From: Chloroflexota bacterium
GTDB lineage: Bacteria > Chloroflexota > Dehalococcoidia > Bin125
DNA length: 45,373 nucleotides
Assembly (NCBI GenBank): GCA_028873865.1
Contig: JAPPNI010000035.1
Coordinates: 1 to 45,373, forward strand
Direction: 5' to 3'
Part shown: one piece after another, positions 1 to 9,547 of the stretch
Position numbering within the stretch: position 1 is the stretch's first letter
Layout: each line of letters begins with the position of its first letter
Made by a program: the position numbers and the translations under genes
Notes under the pieces: model-generated
Told to the model about the DNA's origin: nothing
Database searches by the model: none
What the model saw: only the letters and a program-made list of their open reading frames with translations

Positions 1-262
1 GTTCGCAGGAGTGATTGAGATGCATCATGCCGCGCTCGCGCTGCTCGGACGTGATGGGGCCGATGTGCAGGTCCTCGGTGATCTGGATCTCGGCCGGTCC
101 CAGCTCGAGGGCGACTTCGTCTCGTTGAGCCCTGGTCATGACGTAACCGCCCTTGACCACGACGACCTCTCCCCGGGTGATCGGCTCGCGGGCGAACAGG
201 CCTCGACCGTGAATCGCACTGACGCGCTTCTCAACCTTTGCCGAGAAGTAGGTCTGGTCCAT
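1..262 (-). CDS. SET-domain protein, 3'-truncated by the window edge
   Basis: The visible product is 87 residues from an ATG at 262 and runs off the left edge. SET domains transfer a methyl group from S-adenosylmethionine to protein lysines, and small stand-alone SET proteins occur in bacteria. Around residues 16-33 an HGRGLFAREPITRGEVV stretch matches the usual SET opening (glycine-rich turn, then an Ile-x-x-Gly-Glu strand). The last visible residues, HLNHSCE, match the conserved NHSC motif that forms part of the SAM site and pseudoknot. The rest of that motif and the catalytic tyrosine lie outside the window. The gene diverges from the isomerase at 307, leaving 44 bp for two promoters. The SET assignment is fairly sure; the substrate is unknown. 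Confidence 0.75.
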   Translation of the reverse strand, partial: MDQTYFSAKVEKRVSAIHGRGLFAREPITRGEVVVVKGGYVMTRAQRDEVALELGPAEIQITEDLHIGPITSEQRERGMMHLNHSCE

Positions 263-306
263 GAACGGGCTCCGTTGGTGTCCCCGACAGCCCTTAGTAT
301 GCCGCC

Positions 307-1065
307 ATGCCCGACCTTGCCGCGAGCGTGTCCTGGATGTTCAACGAAGTCGCGTTGACCGAGCGCTTTGCCCTCGCAGCGGCGGCTGGATTCCGCGCGG
401 TTGAAATCCAGACGCCGTACTCGGAGCCGGCGGACCTGCTGGCGGAGCGAGTCGATGCGGCCGGCGTACAGGTGGCGCTGATCAATATGCCTGTCGCCGT
501 CGCCGCCATTCCGGGGCAGGAGCAAGTCTTCCGCGAAGGACTCGCGAAAGCGTTGGCGTACGCGGAGGCGCTTGATTGCCGTCGGATTCACTGCCTGGCG
601 GGCCGCACTGACGATCCCGCGGCCGAATCGACGTTCATCGATAACGTGCGCTGGGCCGCCGACGAAGCGGCGACTCAGGGCGTAAGCATCATGCTTGAGC
701 CGCTGAACACGGTCGACAACCCGGGTTACTTCCTGACCGGCAGCGCGCAGGCTCGGCGAATCATTGAGTGGGTCGGACGCGGGAATGTGCGGATGCAGTA
801 CGACATCTATCACATGCAAATCATGGAGGGCCGCCTGGCGGAGAGCATCGCCGCGCACTTCGATGTGATCGGACACATCCAGATCAGCGGCGTTCCCGGA
901 CGGCATGAACCTGACGATCAGCAGGAAATCAACTATCCCTACCTGTTGTCGTTGATCGACGACATAGGCTACGACGGCTGGGTCGGCTGCGAATACCGAC
1001 CGCGCGCCGGAACACTTGAGGGGTTGAGATGGGCGCGGTCCTACGGCATCACAAATGAGGCATGA
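307..1065 (+). CDS. hyi: Hydroxypyruvate isomerase-like TIM-barrel protein
   Basis: This 252-residue protein has the length and motifs of the Hyi family, which interconverts hydroxypyruvate and tartronate semialdehyde in the cytoplasm. EPLNTVDNPGYF at residues 131-142, YDIYHMQIMEG at 165-175, GHIQISGVPGRHEP at 189-202 and GCEYRP at 227-232 are the family landmarks. Glu131, Asp166, Gln192 and Glu229 fit the expected metal-binding and catalytic set. The downstream SDR starts 23 bp after the stop on the same strand and could act on the product, as a tartronate semialdehyde or related reductase would. Some family members act on other keto-sugars, so the exact substrate is inferred. Confidence 0.8.
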   Translation: MPDLAASVSWMFNEVALTERFALAAAAGFRAVEIQTPYSEPADLLAERVDAAGVQVALINMPVAVAAIPGQEQVFREGLAKALAYAEALDCRRIHCLAGRTDDPAAESTFIDNVRWAADEAATQGVSIMLEPLNTVDNPGYFLTGSAQARRIIEWVGRGNVRMQYDIYHMQIMEGRLAESIAAHFDVIGHIQISGVPGRHEPDDQQEINYPYLLSLIDDIGYDGWVGCEYRPRAGTLEGLRWARSYGITNEA

Positions 1066-1088
1066 CGAAGGATTGAAGGGACTGGGCG

Positions 1089-1853
1089 ATGACTAACTCG
1101 GCAACTGGACGCATCGCAGTGATTACCGGAGCGGGGTCAGGCGTCGGGCGGGCGTCGGCGCTGGGTTTGCTCCGGCATGGCTGGACGGTAGTGCTCAACG
1201 GCAGGCGGATGGAACGACTCGAGGAGACCCAGGCGATGGCGGGCGAAGATGCGGCTCGGACCCTGGCGGTTGCCGCGGACGTGAGCAATGCGGATGGGGT
1301 GGCTTCTCTCTTCGCTCGGGTGCGTGAGACCTACGGACGCCTGGACATGCTGTTCAACAACGCTGGCGGCGGGTCGCCGCCGGTGCTGCTGGAGGACCTG
1401 TCGCTCGAGCAATGGCAACGGGTCGTCGATCTGAATCTGACCGGCACGTTCCTCTGCACCCAGGAGGCGTTCCGGATCATGAAGGATCAGGATCCCCGCG
1501 GCGGGCGGATCATCAACAACGGCTCGATTTCAGCTGACAGGCCGCGACCGAACTCGTCTCCGTACACCGCGACGAAGCACGCGCTGACGGGTCTGACCAA
1601 GTCGATCGCGTTGGACGGTCGCAAATACGACATCGCCGGCGGACAGATCGACATCGGCAATGCGTTGACCGAGATGACCGGAGGCATGGGCCGCGGCGTT
1701 CCGCAACCCAGCGGCGAGCGGATGGCCGAGCCGACGTTTGACGTGGAGCACGTCGCCGATGCGATCGTCTACATGGCCAATCTGCCGCTCGATGCCAACG
1801 TGCCGTTCATCACGGTCATGGCCACGAAGATGCCTCTGTACGGTCGGGGTTAG
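1089..1853 (+). CDS. SDR-family NAD(P)-dependent oxidoreductase
   Basis: A 254-residue classical short-chain dehydrogenase/reductase. The cofactor loop TGAGSGVG lies near residues 14-21, the structural NNAG near 90-93, and the catalytic Ser with the YTATK motif near 147-164. An Asn in the DLNLTG stretch completes the usual Asn-Ser-Tyr-Lys set. It probably oxidises or reduces a hydroxyl or carbonyl on a small molecule; the sequence does not reveal which. It follows the isomerase gene closely and is probably co-transcribed with it. Its stop overlaps the end of the convergent oxidoreductase gene by 4 bp. Confidence 0.85.
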   Translation: MTNSATGRIAVITGAGSGVGRASALGLLRHGWTVVLNGRRMERLEETQAMAGEDAARTLAVAADVSNADGVASLFARVRETYGRLDMLFNNAGGGSPPVLLEDLSLEQWQRVVDLNLTGTFLCTQEAFRIMKDQDPRGGRIINNGSISADRPRPNSSPYTATKHALTGLTKSIALDGRKYDIAGGQIDIGNALTEMTGGMGRGVPQPSGERMAEPTFDVEHVADAIVYMANLPLDANVPFITVMATKMPLYGRG

Positions 1854-2980
1854 GCCAAGTCCTTGTTCGGGTTGATCAAGTATTTCTCGCCCGTCGCTCG
1901 CCGGTTGTAGACGGCGATGTTGTCGAGGTCGAGCGCTTCGGCCAGTGAGATTTCCCTGGCGTAATCGCTCGCGAAAGTGGTCGTGACCTCGTCGGCGACT
2001 CGTTGGCGCAAGTGCTCGGCTGCTTCCGGGCCGACTCGCTCCAGAAACGGCGTCAGCAACCAGCCGCCCAGACCCCAGGCCAAGCCGTAGCTGCGGTGCA
2101 GCACGGTTGGTGAGGTGTCGAGGCCTCCATAGATGTAGACCTGCTTGTGGACGTTGGATCCATAGCGATTGAAGCCCGGATCCTTGGTCTTGGCGGCGAT
2201 CTCCATGCAGTTGAGGAGTTGATTGGCCAGCGGCCCGCCCCCCGTTGCGTCGAATGCGAGCGTCGCGCCGGTCTCGATCAGCGCCTCGACCAGATCGTCC
2301 TCGAAGGTGTCTGTGCTGGTGTCGCAGACGTAGCGGGCGCCGATGCCGCGCAGCAGAGCGACGTGTTCCGGGCGGCGGACGACGTTGACCAGATCGATGG
2401 CCTCGTCGTTGCAAACCTTCTGCAGCATCTGTCCCAGGTTTGAAGCGGCGGCGGTGTGGACGAGCGCCGTGTGACCTTCCATTCGCATCGTCTCGACCAT
2501 GCCCAGCACGGTCAGCGGATTGACGAAGCACGAGGCGCCCTCTCTGGATGTGGTGCCTTCGTGCAGCACCAGGCATTGGCCGACCTTGACCAATCGGTAT
2601 TGCGCATACATCTCACGCGCGATCGCGGCCACGGTCTTGCCCAGCAACGCCTGGGCGGCTGCGCCTGAGCCGGCTTCCACGACGACGCCCGCGCCCTCGT
2701 TGCCGGCCGGCAGCGACATGTCGAAGCGGTCGGACTGCGACGGCAACAATGCGGGCGGGATCGGCGCGCTGACGACGGGATTATCGGGCGTACCGGACAC
2801 TTGAGCCTGAGCCATGTCGGCCGGACCGATCAACAAGCCGAGGTCGGATGGATTGATCGGTGAGGCCTCGACGCGGACGACGACCTCGTCGGGGCCAGGC
2901 GATGGGACTTCGACGTCTTCGAGCGAGAGGATGAGTTGCCCGTCGCTGGTCACTGTCGAGCGAATCTGTCGTGACTTCAC
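1850..2980 (-). CDS. Zinc-binding-dehydrogenase family oxidoreductase (MDR superfamily)
   Basis: This 376-residue protein has a GroES-like N-terminal half ([19 protein letters not shown] at about residues 28-46) and a Rossmann half with [10 protein letters not shown] near 175-184, typical of quinone-oxidoreductase and enoyl-reductase type MDR enzymes. No catalytic or structural zinc cysteines are evident, so it is probably an NADPH-dependent, zinc-free member. FDATGGG near 244-250 is the usual second cofactor-domain landmark. The substrate is unknown. It lies 112 bp downstream of the FecCD permease, and an 18-bp palindrome sits in that gap. Its end overlaps the SDR gene in a convergent arrangement. 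Confidence 0.8.
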   Translation of the reverse strand: MKSRQIRSTVTSDGQLILSLEDVEVPSPGPDEVVVRVEASPINPSDLGLLIGPADMAQAQVSGTPDNPVVSAPIPPALLPSQSDRFDMSLPAGNEGAGVVVEAGSGAAAQALLGKTVAAIAREMYAQYRLVKVGQCLVLHEGTTSREGASCFVNPLTVLGMVETMRMEGHTALVHTAAASNLGQMLQKVCNDEAIDLVNVVRRPEHVALLRGIGARYVCDTSTDTFEDDLVEALIETGATLAFDATGGGPLANQLLNCMEIAAKTKDPGFNRYGSNVHKQVYIYGGLDTSPTVLHRSYGLAWGLGGWLLTPFLERVGPEAAEHLRQRVADEVTTTFASDYAREISLAEALDLDNIAVYNRRATGEKYLINPNKDLA

Positions 2981-3007
2981 ACTGCACCGTGTTTCTCAGG
3001 TCCTGGG

Positions 3008-3025
3008 GGCGGAACGAGTTCCGCC
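3008..3025. promoter_or_regulatory. 18-bp near-perfect palindrome upstream of the MDR gene
   Basis: The arms GGCGGAAC and GTTCCGCC are perfect reverse complements separated by 2 bp. The element lies 28 bp upstream of the oxidoreductase start and 67 bp past the permease stop, both on the minus strand. It could be an operator for a dimeric regulator or a terminator stem for the permease transcript. No T-tract follows it, so an operator is slightly favoured. Confidence 0.3.
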
Positions 3026-3092
3026 GGACAGCCTATCGAACCACTAGGTGAGGCACGCGGCCGCTACGCGGAAGGTGCGGTCGACGCATTGG

Positions 3093-4196
3093 TCAGAATC
3101 CAGAGGCCAGGCTGCGGCGCGAGCGGTCGATCAGGAAGAGGAAGACCGGCGTGCCGATCATCGCCGTGAGGACTCCGAGCGGCAGCTCTGCCGGTTCGGC
3201 GATTGTCCTTGCAGCGAGGTCGGCGCCCAAGACCAGGATCGCTCCCGCCATGGCGCTGGCGGGCATCAGCCGGCGATGGTCGGGACCGACCGCGAGGCGG
3301 ACGATATGCGGCGCGATCAGACCGATGAAGCCGACGACGCCGGCGACCGCGACTCCGGCGCCGGTGGCCATCGCGGCGGCCGCGACGATCAGGAGCTGGG
3401 TGCGCTGCACGGGGACGCCCAGGTGTCTGGCCTCGGCGTCGCCCAGCGAGAGCAGATTGAGCGCGCCGGCCTGGCGAACCAACACCAGGATCGCGAAGAG
3501 GATCAATGGTCCGGCCGAATAGACGTACTCCCAGAGCGAACCGGCGAGGCTGCCCAGCAGCCAGAAGACGATGTCGCGCAGTTCTTCGTCGTCCGAGAAG
3601 GAGATGATGAAGCTGATCGCCGCGCCGAGCAGCGCGTTGACCGCGATCCCGACCAGCAACATCGTGGCCATCTGAGCCCGGCCGCCGCGTCGCGCGAATC
3701 CGTAGATCAGAAACGTCAGGGTCAGTCCGCCGATGAACGCGGCGAGCGGCAGCGCAAACAGTCCCCAGGCAGAGATGCCGACGACCACCGACACCGCAAT
3801 CGCGAAGGCAGCGCCGCTTGAGACGCCAATCAGTCCGGGATCGGCCAGCGGATTGCGAAACAGTCCCTGCAGCGCGGCTCCGGAGATGCCCAGACCGGCC
3901 CCGACTGCGGCAGCCATCAGCATGCGCGGCACCCGGATCACCCAAACAACGGCCTCCTCGCGGGTCGTGTAGTCGATGCCGAGATCGATCCCGACCTTGC
4001 CGAACAACACGCCGATGATCCGCGGCAACTCAACATCGAACGCGCCCAGGGCCAGATTGACCAGCACCAGCGCGATCAGGCCGGCAGTCAGGATCCCCCA
4101 GGCAACTGGCTCCAGCAGACGAGGCAACGTCGACTCGGCCGCGCCGGCCAGGTCGGGGCGGCGCTCTCTGAGTTGAGCAAGCGGACGGTTGGCCAT
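3093..4196 (-). CDS. FecCD-family ABC transporter permease (iron-siderophore/cobalamin type)
   Basis: A 367-residue polytopic inner-membrane protein, the usual length for BtuC/FhuB/FecD-type permeases, with about nine or ten hydrophobic segments. The clearest signature is at about residues 107-141, where RVPRMLMAAAVGAGLGISGA leads into LFRNPLADPGLIGVSSGAAF. Such permeases form dimers that move iron-siderophore, heme or cobalamin, taking substrate from a binding protein and energy from a FecE-like ATPase. Neither partner is encoded in this window, so it is an orphan here. It starts 43 bp after gcvPB on the same strand and may be read through from the glycine-cleavage operon. No clear Shine-Dalgarno sequence precedes the ATG. 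Confidence 0.88.
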   Translation of the reverse strand: MANRPLAQLRERRPDLAGAAESTLPRLLEPVAWGILTAGLIALVLVNLALGAFDVELPRIIGVLFGKVGIDLGIDYTTREEAVVWVIRVPRMLMAAAVGAGLGISGAALQGLFRNPLADPGLIGVSSGAAFAIAVSVVVGISAWGLFALPLAAFIGGLTLTFLIYGFARRGGRAQMATMLLVGIAVNALLGAAISFIISFSDDEELRDIVFWLLGSLAGSLWEYVYSAGPLILFAILVLVRQAGALNLLSLGDAEARHLGVPVQRTQLLIVAAAAMATGAGVAVAGVVGFIGLIAPHIVRLAVGPDHRRLMPASAMAGAILVLGADLAARTIAEPAELPLGVLTAMIGTPVFLFLIDRSRRSLASGF

Positions 4197-4239
4197 GGTG
4201 AATCGGCTACCACTTCATCCAGAAGTGAGCGTACTCGCC

Positions 4240-5748
4240 TTACCGAGACAACCGGGACACCGTCTCCGACACCTTGACGTCCTGCCAGCGCAACACGGGA
4301 CGCCGCGCGGCGGTGGTTTCGTCGAGCCGGCCGATCGGCGCGCTCCATGGGGCGCCGTGCAGCGTGTCCGGATCCTCGGCCGCCTCGTCGGCGATCGCAA
4401 TCAAGGCATCGGCGAGCGCCTCAATCGCCTCCGGCGGTTCTGTCTCCGTCGGCTCGATCATCAACGCTTCGGGAACAATCAGTGGGAAGTAGACCGTCGG
4501 CGGGTGGAATCCATGATCGATGAGGCGCTTGGCGATGTCGTAGGTGCGTACGTCGTGCTGGCGTCGTTGGCGTGAGCCGGAGAAGACCACTTCGTGCAGG
4601 ACCGGTCGGTCGTAGGGAAGGTCGTAGTGACCATGCAGCAGAGTCCGCAGATAGTTGGCGTTCAGCACCGCCTGGCCGGAGACGGCGCGCAGACCATCCA
4701 GTCCCAGGGCTCGCAGGTAGGCGTAGGCGCGCAGCAGCACACCGACGTTGCCGTGGAACTGCTGCAGTTGTCCGATGCTGCGCTCGGGCGCGAGCAACCG
4801 GACGATGCCGTCGGCGCACTCTTCGACGACCGGCGTCGGTAGATAGGGGGCCAATTCTTCGGTGCAGCAGACCGGTCCGGCGCCGGGTCCGCCGCCGCCA
4901 TGCGGCGTGCTGAAGCTCTTGTGCAGATTGAGATGCGCCACGTCAAAGCCCAGATCGCCGTAGCGCACGCGTCCCATGATTGCGTTCAGATTCGCTCCGT
5001 CCGCGTAGAGATAGGCCCCGGCGTCGTGGATCAGTCCGGCGACCTCCTCAATCCCCTGTTCCCAGAGTCCCAACGTGTTCGGCACCGTGACCATGACGGC
5101 CGCGACGGTCTCGTCTAGTTCCTGTTCGATGGTGGCGCGGTCGAGCGAGCCGTTTTCGGCGGTCGGCAGATGGGTCACGGTGTAACCGGCCATCGCCGCG
5201 GTGGCCGGATTGGTGCCGTGGGCCGAGTCGGGGACGAGGATGCGTCGCCTGGTAGCGAGCTCCCCACGCTCCTCCAGCGCAGCAGTGATCATCAGCACGC
5301 CGGCCAGCTCGCCCTGCGCTCCGGCCGCCGGGGCGAGGCTGACGTGGGGGAGTCCCGTCACTTCCGCCAGGCCGCGTCGAAGTTCGAGCAGGGTGCGCAG
5401 CGTTCCCTGCGCGTCTTCGGCTCGGGCTTGCGGATGTGCGTCAGCGAATCCTGGCTGCGAGGCGATCAGATCGTTGATCTTGGGGTTGTACTTCATCGTG
5501 CAGGAGCCGAGGGGATAGGTGCCCGAGTCGATGCCGTAGTTGCGCTCCGAGAGCGCGGTGTAGTAGCGAACCAGCTCGCCCTGGCTCATCTCCGGTAGAC
5601 GCAGGGAGTCGCGCAACAGCGATGAATCGGGAAGCGATGTCTTCGAGCCATGCCATGCCGGAACATCGACCGCGCGTCTGCCGGGCACGCTGCGATCGAT
5701 GCTCAGGCGCGCGCCAAAGTCCTCGCGTCGAGGCCCGGGCGCCGTCAT
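4240..5748 (-). CDS. gcvPB: Glycine dehydrogenase (decarboxylating) subunit 2, P-protein beta half
   Basis: This 502-residue protein is the C-terminal half of a split glycine decarboxylase. With GcvPA it decarboxylates glycine using pyridoxal phosphate and passes the aminomethyl group to the lipoyl arm of GcvH. HLNLHKSFSTPHGGGGPG at residues 272-289 contains the PLP lysine, Lys277; DSGTYPLGSCTMKYNP near 74-89 is another family landmark. Its ATG overlaps the TGA of gcvPA (ATGA), so the two subunits are probably translationally coupled. It is the last gene of the gcvT-H-PA-PB operon. The split form is common in Firmicutes, Thermus and Chloroflexota, whereas many proteobacteria and actinobacteria use a fused GcvP. 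Confidence 0.96.
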   Translation of the reverse strand: MTAPGPRREDFGARLSIDRSVPGRRAVDVPAWHGSKTSLPDSSLLRDSLRLPEMSQGELVRYYTALSERNYGIDSGTYPLGSCTMKYNPKINDLIASQPGFADAHPQARAEDAQGTLRTLLELRRGLAEVTGLPHVSLAPAAGAQGELAGVLMITAALEERGELATRRRILVPDSAHGTNPATAAMAGYTVTHLPTAENGSLDRATIEQELDETVAAVMVTVPNTLGLWEQGIEEVAGLIHDAGAYLYADGANLNAIMGRVRYGDLGFDVAHLNLHKSFSTPHGGGGPGAGPVCCTEELAPYLPTPVVEECADGIVRLLAPERSIGQLQQFHGNVGVLLRAYAYLRALGLDGLRAVSGQAVLNANYLRTLLHGHYDLPYDRPVLHEVVFSGSRQRRQHDVRTYDIAKRLIDHGFHPPTVYFPLIVPEALMIEPTETEPPEAIEALADALIAIADEAAEDPDTLHGAPWSAPIGRLDETTAARRPVLRWQDVKVSETVSRLSR

Positions 5749-7091
5749 ACCTCGTCTCCGATTTCCGCCAGCGCTTCGATCAGGGCCTCGATATGGGCAT
5801 CCGGGGTGGCCTCGGTAACGCAGAAGAGCAGGGCATCTCGCGCTTCAGGCTCGAGCCGATTGGACACGTCAAGCCCGCCTGTGATTTCGCGCTCGGACAA
5901 GGCGGCGCTCAGCTCAGGCGCCGACATCGGACCGCGCACGAGGAACTCCTGGAACCATGGCCCTCGTTCGGGAACGTCATAGGCAGGCAGCGCGGAGATG
6001 CGCCGCGCAGCGTCGTGCGCTCGTTGGTAGCAGAGTTCCGCGGACTGACGTAGTCCCTGCGGGCCCAAGGCCTGAACGGCGATCGTGAATCCGAGCGCGA
6101 TCAGCGCCTGCGCCGTTGAGACGTTGGACGTCGCCCGTTCACGCCGGATGAACTGCTCGCGCGCCTGAAGAGTCAGCACGTAGCCGGTGCGCGGCTCGCC
6201 GTCGTCCGGAGCGTGTAGTTCTTTGGTACGGCCGACAATGCGGCCCGGTATCTGTCGCAGGTAGGGCAAACCCGCAGCGAACAGGCCGAGCGACGGTCCG
6301 CCGAATGCGGGTGCGCCGGCCAGATCGCGACCTTCCCCCGTGACGATGTCGGCGCCCGCGTCGCCCGGGGCTTTCAAGATTCCCAATGCGAAGGGATCGG
6401 CGACGGCGACGAGGAGCGCGCCGACGTCGTGCGCCGCGTTCGCGAGCGGTTCGAGATCGACGATGGTTCCGAGGAAATCGGGCTGTTGCACGACCAAGCA
6501 GGCATGTTCGTCGCTCAGCTCGTCGGGACTGGCGACGACGTCGACGCGCAGGCCGGCTCCGCGGGCGTAGGTGTTAACCACGCCAGCGGTGCCGGGATGA
6601 ATCAGTTCGAGTAGGGCGGCGGCTTGCCGCTTCGTCGTGCGCGAGGCCATCAGACAAGCCTCGGCCGTAGCGCTGGCGACGTCATACAGGCCCACATTGG
6701 CGACGTCCATGCCGGTCAGCTCGCAGACGACCGACTGGAACTCGAAGCCCGATTGCAGCGTGCCCTGACTGATCTCCGGCTGATACGGCGTGTATGCCGT
6801 GGCGAACTCGGATCGACTGACCAGGTGAGAGACGATGGAGGGGACCGAACGTCGGTAGGCGCCGGCGCCGAGGAAGTTGGGGCGAGACGGAGCTGCGTTC
6901 TCGGCTGCGCGATCGGCGAGCAGCGCGATCAGCTCGGGTTCGGTCAGCGCGGGCGGCAGGTCGATTGCCGGATCGCGGAAGGCTGCGGGTAGGTCGGCGA
7001 ACAGGGCGTCCAGATCGTCGACGCCGATGCGCTCGAGCATTCGCGCCCGATCGGCCTCGGTGGCGGGAATGTACGGGTGCGGCGAGGCCAC
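5745..7091 (-). CDS. gcvPA: Glycine dehydrogenase (decarboxylating) subunit 1, P-protein alpha half
   Basis: A 448-residue GcvPA of normal length. The N-terminal PYIPATEADRARML, the IGVDDLDALFADLP stretch near residues 22-35 and the YTPYQPEISQGTLQ stretch near 99-112 are characteristic of the family. It forms the heteromeric P-protein with GcvPB; the PLP lysine sits in the partner. The start is GTG at 7091, 2 bp after the gcvH stop, with GGAGG about 7 bp upstream. The first residues of the product align with known GcvPA N-termini, which supports this start. The 4-bp overlap with gcvPB implies equal expression of the two subunits. Confidence 0.96.
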   Translation of the reverse strand: MASPHPYIPATEADRARMLERIGVDDLDALFADLPAAFRDPAIDLPPALTEPELIALLADRAAENAAPSRPNFLGAGAYRRSVPSIVSHLVSRSEFATAYTPYQPEISQGTLQSGFEFQSVVCELTGMDVANVGLYDVASATAEACLMASRTTKRQAAALLELIHPGTAGVVNTYARGAGLRVDVVASPDELSDEHACLVVQQPDFLGTIVDLEPLANAAHDVGALLVAVADPFALGILKAPGDAGADIVTGEGRDLAGAPAFGGPSLGLFAAGLPYLRQIPGRIVGRTKELHAPDDGEPRTGYVLTLQAREQFIRRERATSNVSTAQALIALGFTIAVQALGPQGLRQSAELCYQRAHDAARRISALPAYDVPERGPWFQEFLVRGPMSAPELSAALSEREITGGLDVSNRLEPEARDALLFCVTEATPDAHIEALIEALAEIGDEV

Positions 7092-7093
7092 CG

Positions 7094-7498
7094 CTAGTCC
7101 TCCGGAATCAACGCCCGGTAGGCGTCGGCGTCCAGCAGGTTGTCCAGTTCTGCGGCGTCGGAGACTCGCACGCGGACGATCCAGCCCTCGTCGAAGGGTG
7201 ATTCGTTGACGAGTTCGGGGCGGTCTTCCAACTCTCCGTTCACACCGATCAGCTCACCGCTGACCGGGGCGAACAGTTCGGCCACCGTCTTGGCGGATTC
7301 GATCTCGCCGAAGGGTGCGCCGGCCGTCAGCTCTGTCCCTTCGGCCGGCAGTTCGAGATAGACCACGTCGCCCAGTTGCTCCTGGGCGAACTCGGTAATG
7401 CCGATCGTGACTTCGTCCTGGCTGTCGGCATCGCGGCGCAGCCACTCGTGATCGGAGGTGTAGAGCAGGTCATCCGGTGCTTCGTATTCCATGTTCAT
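7094..7498 (-). CDS. gcvH: Glycine cleavage system H protein
   Basis: A 134-residue lipoyl carrier that shuttles the aminomethyl intermediate between the P- and T-proteins. GEIESAKTVAEL near residues 64-75 holds the lipoylated lysine, Lys70, and the following FAPVSGELIGVN is the standard hairpin. The C-terminal FDEGWIVRV is also conserved. Two ATGs are possible (7498 and 7492); AAGGA lies just before the first, and the first overlaps the gcvT stop as ATGA, so I prefer 7498. Lipoate attachment needs LipB/LipA or LplA, none of which is encoded here. Confidence 0.96.
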   Translation of the reverse strand: MNMEYEAPDDLLYTSDHEWLRRDADSQDEVTIGITEFAQEQLGDVVYLELPAEGTELTAGAPFGEIESAKTVAELFAPVSGELIGVNGELEDRPELVNESPFDEGWIVRVRVSDAAELDNLLDADAYRALIPED

Positions 7499-8622
7499 TC
7501 GTCCTTCGGCTTTCGATAAAACGGGCGGCGAACGACTTCGACCGGCAGCGCCCGACCCCTGACGTCAACCTCGAGCATTGTCCCGCGTTTGGCCTGCTCT
7601 GCGGGCAGATAAGCCATACCGATTCCGAGGCGCAAGCTCGGGCTGTATGCGCCGCTGGTCAAACAGCAGATTGTTTCGGTCCCGCCGGGCTCCCGAACTT
7701 CGAATCCCGCCCTGATCACTCCGCGAGCCCGAGCCGCCAGGTGCGCCAGGCGACGAGTTCGCGGCTGCGCCTTGAGTTCTGCGAGCGCTTCGCGGCCCGT
7801 GAACGGCGCGACGTCGTCGAGGCTGACGGCGAAACCCAATCCCGCTTCATAGGGATGCGTGGTGGCGTCGATGTCGTTGCCGTGCAGCGGCAGGGCCGCT
7901 TCCAACCGCAGGGTGTCGCGTGCGCCGAGTCCGGCCGGCGTCGCGCCAGCTTCCGTGAGCGCGTCCCACAATGCGCCGGCATGTTCGGTGTCGATGATGC
8001 ACTCGCCGCCGTCTTCACCTGTGTAGCCCGTCCGGGCGAACAGGACCGACGTGCCCTGCCAGTCGAGCTCGGCGCACTCCCTTGGCTGCATCGAAGGGAT
8101 GTCCTCGCTCAGGACGCTGCCCAGCAAAGCGATGGCCTCCGGTCCCTGGATTGCCAGCATCACGGTCTGGGGTGTGACCTCCGAAGCTGCGCTTCCGGCG
8201 ACGGCTTGCAGCCGCTCGAAGTCGCTGTCGGCGTTGGAGGCGTTGTGGATGACCAGCCAGCGATCGTCAGGCAGGTGATAGATGAACACGTCGTCTTCGA
8301 TGCCGCCGGCTTCGTTGCAGTAGAGCGAGTAGTGGGCCTGTCCCTCAGGCAAGGAAGTGACGTCGAACGTCGTCACCGAGCGCAGCATCTCTCCCGCCTC
8401 GGGACCCTCGACCCATGCCCGCGCCAAATGAGAGACGTCGAAGACGCCGACGCGTTCGCGCACGGCGAGGTGCTCGGCCACGATGCCCTCGTACTGGAGC
8501 GGCATCTCCCAGCCGGCAAAAGGAGCGAAGCGCGCTCCGCGGGCCACGTGCCGCTCGCGCAAAGCCAGTTGCGTGAGCGGGCCTCCGTTCTGTTGGTCGC
8601 TCATCCACCACACTGTACTCAT
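7495..8622 (-). CDS. gcvT: Aminomethyltransferase, glycine cleavage T protein
   Basis: This 375-residue protein transfers the methylene unit from GcvH to tetrahydrofolate and releases ammonia. [16 protein letters not shown] near residues 33-48 and [15 protein letters not shown] near 59-73 (with the conserved DVSH) are family signatures, as are [10 protein letters not shown] and the C-terminal GIGMAYLP. It is the first gene of the operon. Two in-frame ATGs exist (8622 and 8604) and neither has a strong Shine-Dalgarno sequence; starting at 8604 would remove six residues. No glycine-riboswitch core is apparent in the 131-bp leader. Glycine supply could also come from the L-threonine aldolase near 41-42 kb. 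Confidence 0.95.
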   Translation of the reverse strand: MSTVWWMSDQQNGGPLTQLALRERHVARGARFAPFAGWEMPLQYEGIVAEHLAVRERVGVFDVSHLARAWVEGPEAGEMLRSVTTFDVTSLPEGQAHYSLYCNEAGGIEDDVFIYHLPDDRWLVIHNASNADSDFERLQAVAGSAASEVTPQTVMLAIQGPEAIALLGSVLSEDIPSMQPRECAELDWQGTSVLFARTGYTGEDGGECIIDTEHAGALWDALTEAGATPAGLGARDTLRLEAALPLHGNDIDATTHPYEAGLGFAVSLDDVAPFTGREALAELKAQPRTRRLAHLAARARGVIRAGFEVREPGGTETICCLTSGAYSPSLRLGIGMAYLPAEQAKRGTMLEVDVRGRALPVEVVRRPFYRKPKDE

Positions 8623-8694
8623 TGCTATTGAGTACGTCTTGCCTGCGCCATTGGAGTCTTCTATCGCAAAAGGCTCAATTATGAACGCCGATCC

Positions 8695-8720
8695 CCGAGT
8701 GTGTAGGGCTTGCCACTCGG
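8695..8720. terminator. Hairpin between the AlkD-like gene and gcvT
   Basis: CCGAGTG and CACTCGG form a perfect 7-bp stem around a 12-nt loop. The element lies 34 bp beyond the stop of the AlkD-like gene and about 73 bp before gcvT, both on the minus strand. There is no T-tract, so it could be a factor-assisted terminator or a structured leader. Confidence 0.3.
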
Positions 8721-8753
8721 TTGGCCTGCTTCACACCATGCAGGAATCGATGT

Positions 8754-9533
8754 TCAACGAGTGCGCCGATGATGAGCGGCCGCAACAGCTCGCGTCGGGT
8801 CGCGTTCAGCTTCTCCGGCGGCCGCTCTGGCTCTGGCCTTCTCCGCGCGTCTCGCGGCCAGTTCGGCCCGGCGAGCCAGGGTGCGTTCGATGTACGGCTC
8901 AACGTCCGGCGTCTTGCAGCCGGTTTCTCCGTGGTCGACCTCCACCGGGCAGACTGTTCGAGCGGTGTCCAGCACCGACTGGCGCAGGCTGTCGTCGCGC
9001 AGACCGATCGTGATCAGCGCTCCATTCATCTCGTGACGTACCCGATTCGGGCGCTCCGAGATCTGCGAGCCGATCTGTTCAACGAACGCGCTCAACTCTT
9101 GCGGCGACCACAGCTCCGGTTGCTCGGCAGTGCAGGCGATGATGAACCATCCCACCGATGCCGGCCACTCTTCGCCTGAATCCCTCAGCTCATCGCTGAG
9201 CTGTCGCACGATCGGAGACCGCGAGACCAGCCGGCCCAGTTCCTCGGCCAGGATGTAGTTGTCGACATCCTGCAGCCAGCGCTGAGCCAGCTCAACGGAC
9301 AGTTCTCCGGGGTCGGCGATGCGCAGGGCGAGCACGCGAGCGTCGTGGTAACCGCTCTCCCAGAGTTCGATGGCCAGTTGGTGCTCGCCGCGCAGCGGCT
9401 TGCCGATCCGGGTCAGTTCCTTGTAGCTGACGCCGAGGATGGGCTCGGCGGCGCCGTGGCGGGGATAGACCTTGCGGTTCTGGGCAGTGCCGGCCGCTTC
9501 CAGCTCGGTCAGGACCTCTGCCAGGGTGGCCAT
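8754..9533 (-). CDS. DNA alkylation repair (AlkD/AlkC HEAT-like) family protein
   Basis: This 259-residue protein starts at the ATG at 9533, preceded by GAAGGAG at good spacing. The order of features matches the DNA alkylation repair family: [16 protein letters not shown] near residues 32-47, then [20 protein letters not shown] near 53-72, followed by HEAT-like helical repeats. Family members bind DNA and excise alkylated bases such as 3-methyladenine and 7-methylguanine. The C-terminal 40 residues are rich in Arg and Ala and look like a flexible basic tail that may bind nucleic acid. It lies 14 bp after the metal-dependent hydrolase gene on the same strand. Many members of this broad family are untested, so repair activity is inferred. 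Confidence 0.75.
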   Translation of the reverse strand: MATLAEVLTELEAAGTAQNRKVYPRHGAAEPILGVSYKELTRIGKPLRGEHQLAIELWESGYHDARVLALRIADPGELSVELAQRWLQDVDNYILAEELGRLVSRSPIVRQLSDELRDSGEEWPASVGWFIIACTAEQPELWSPQELSAFVEQIGSQISERPNRVRHEMNGALITIGLRDDSLRQSVLDTARTVCPVEVDHGETGCKTPDVEPYIERTLARRAELAARRAEKARARAAAGEAERDPTRAVAAAHHRRTR

Positions 9534-9547
9534 CGATCGCTCCTTCG

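Noticed and set aside
3064..3945. A 293-codon minus-strand frame over the FecCD permease
   Set aside because: It is an out-of-frame shadow rich in Arg; the permease frame has clear membrane segments and motifs.
8623..8753. A possible glycine riboswitch before gcvT
   Set aside because: The conserved glycine-aptamer core sequences are not visible; only one unrelated 7-bp hairpin is present.
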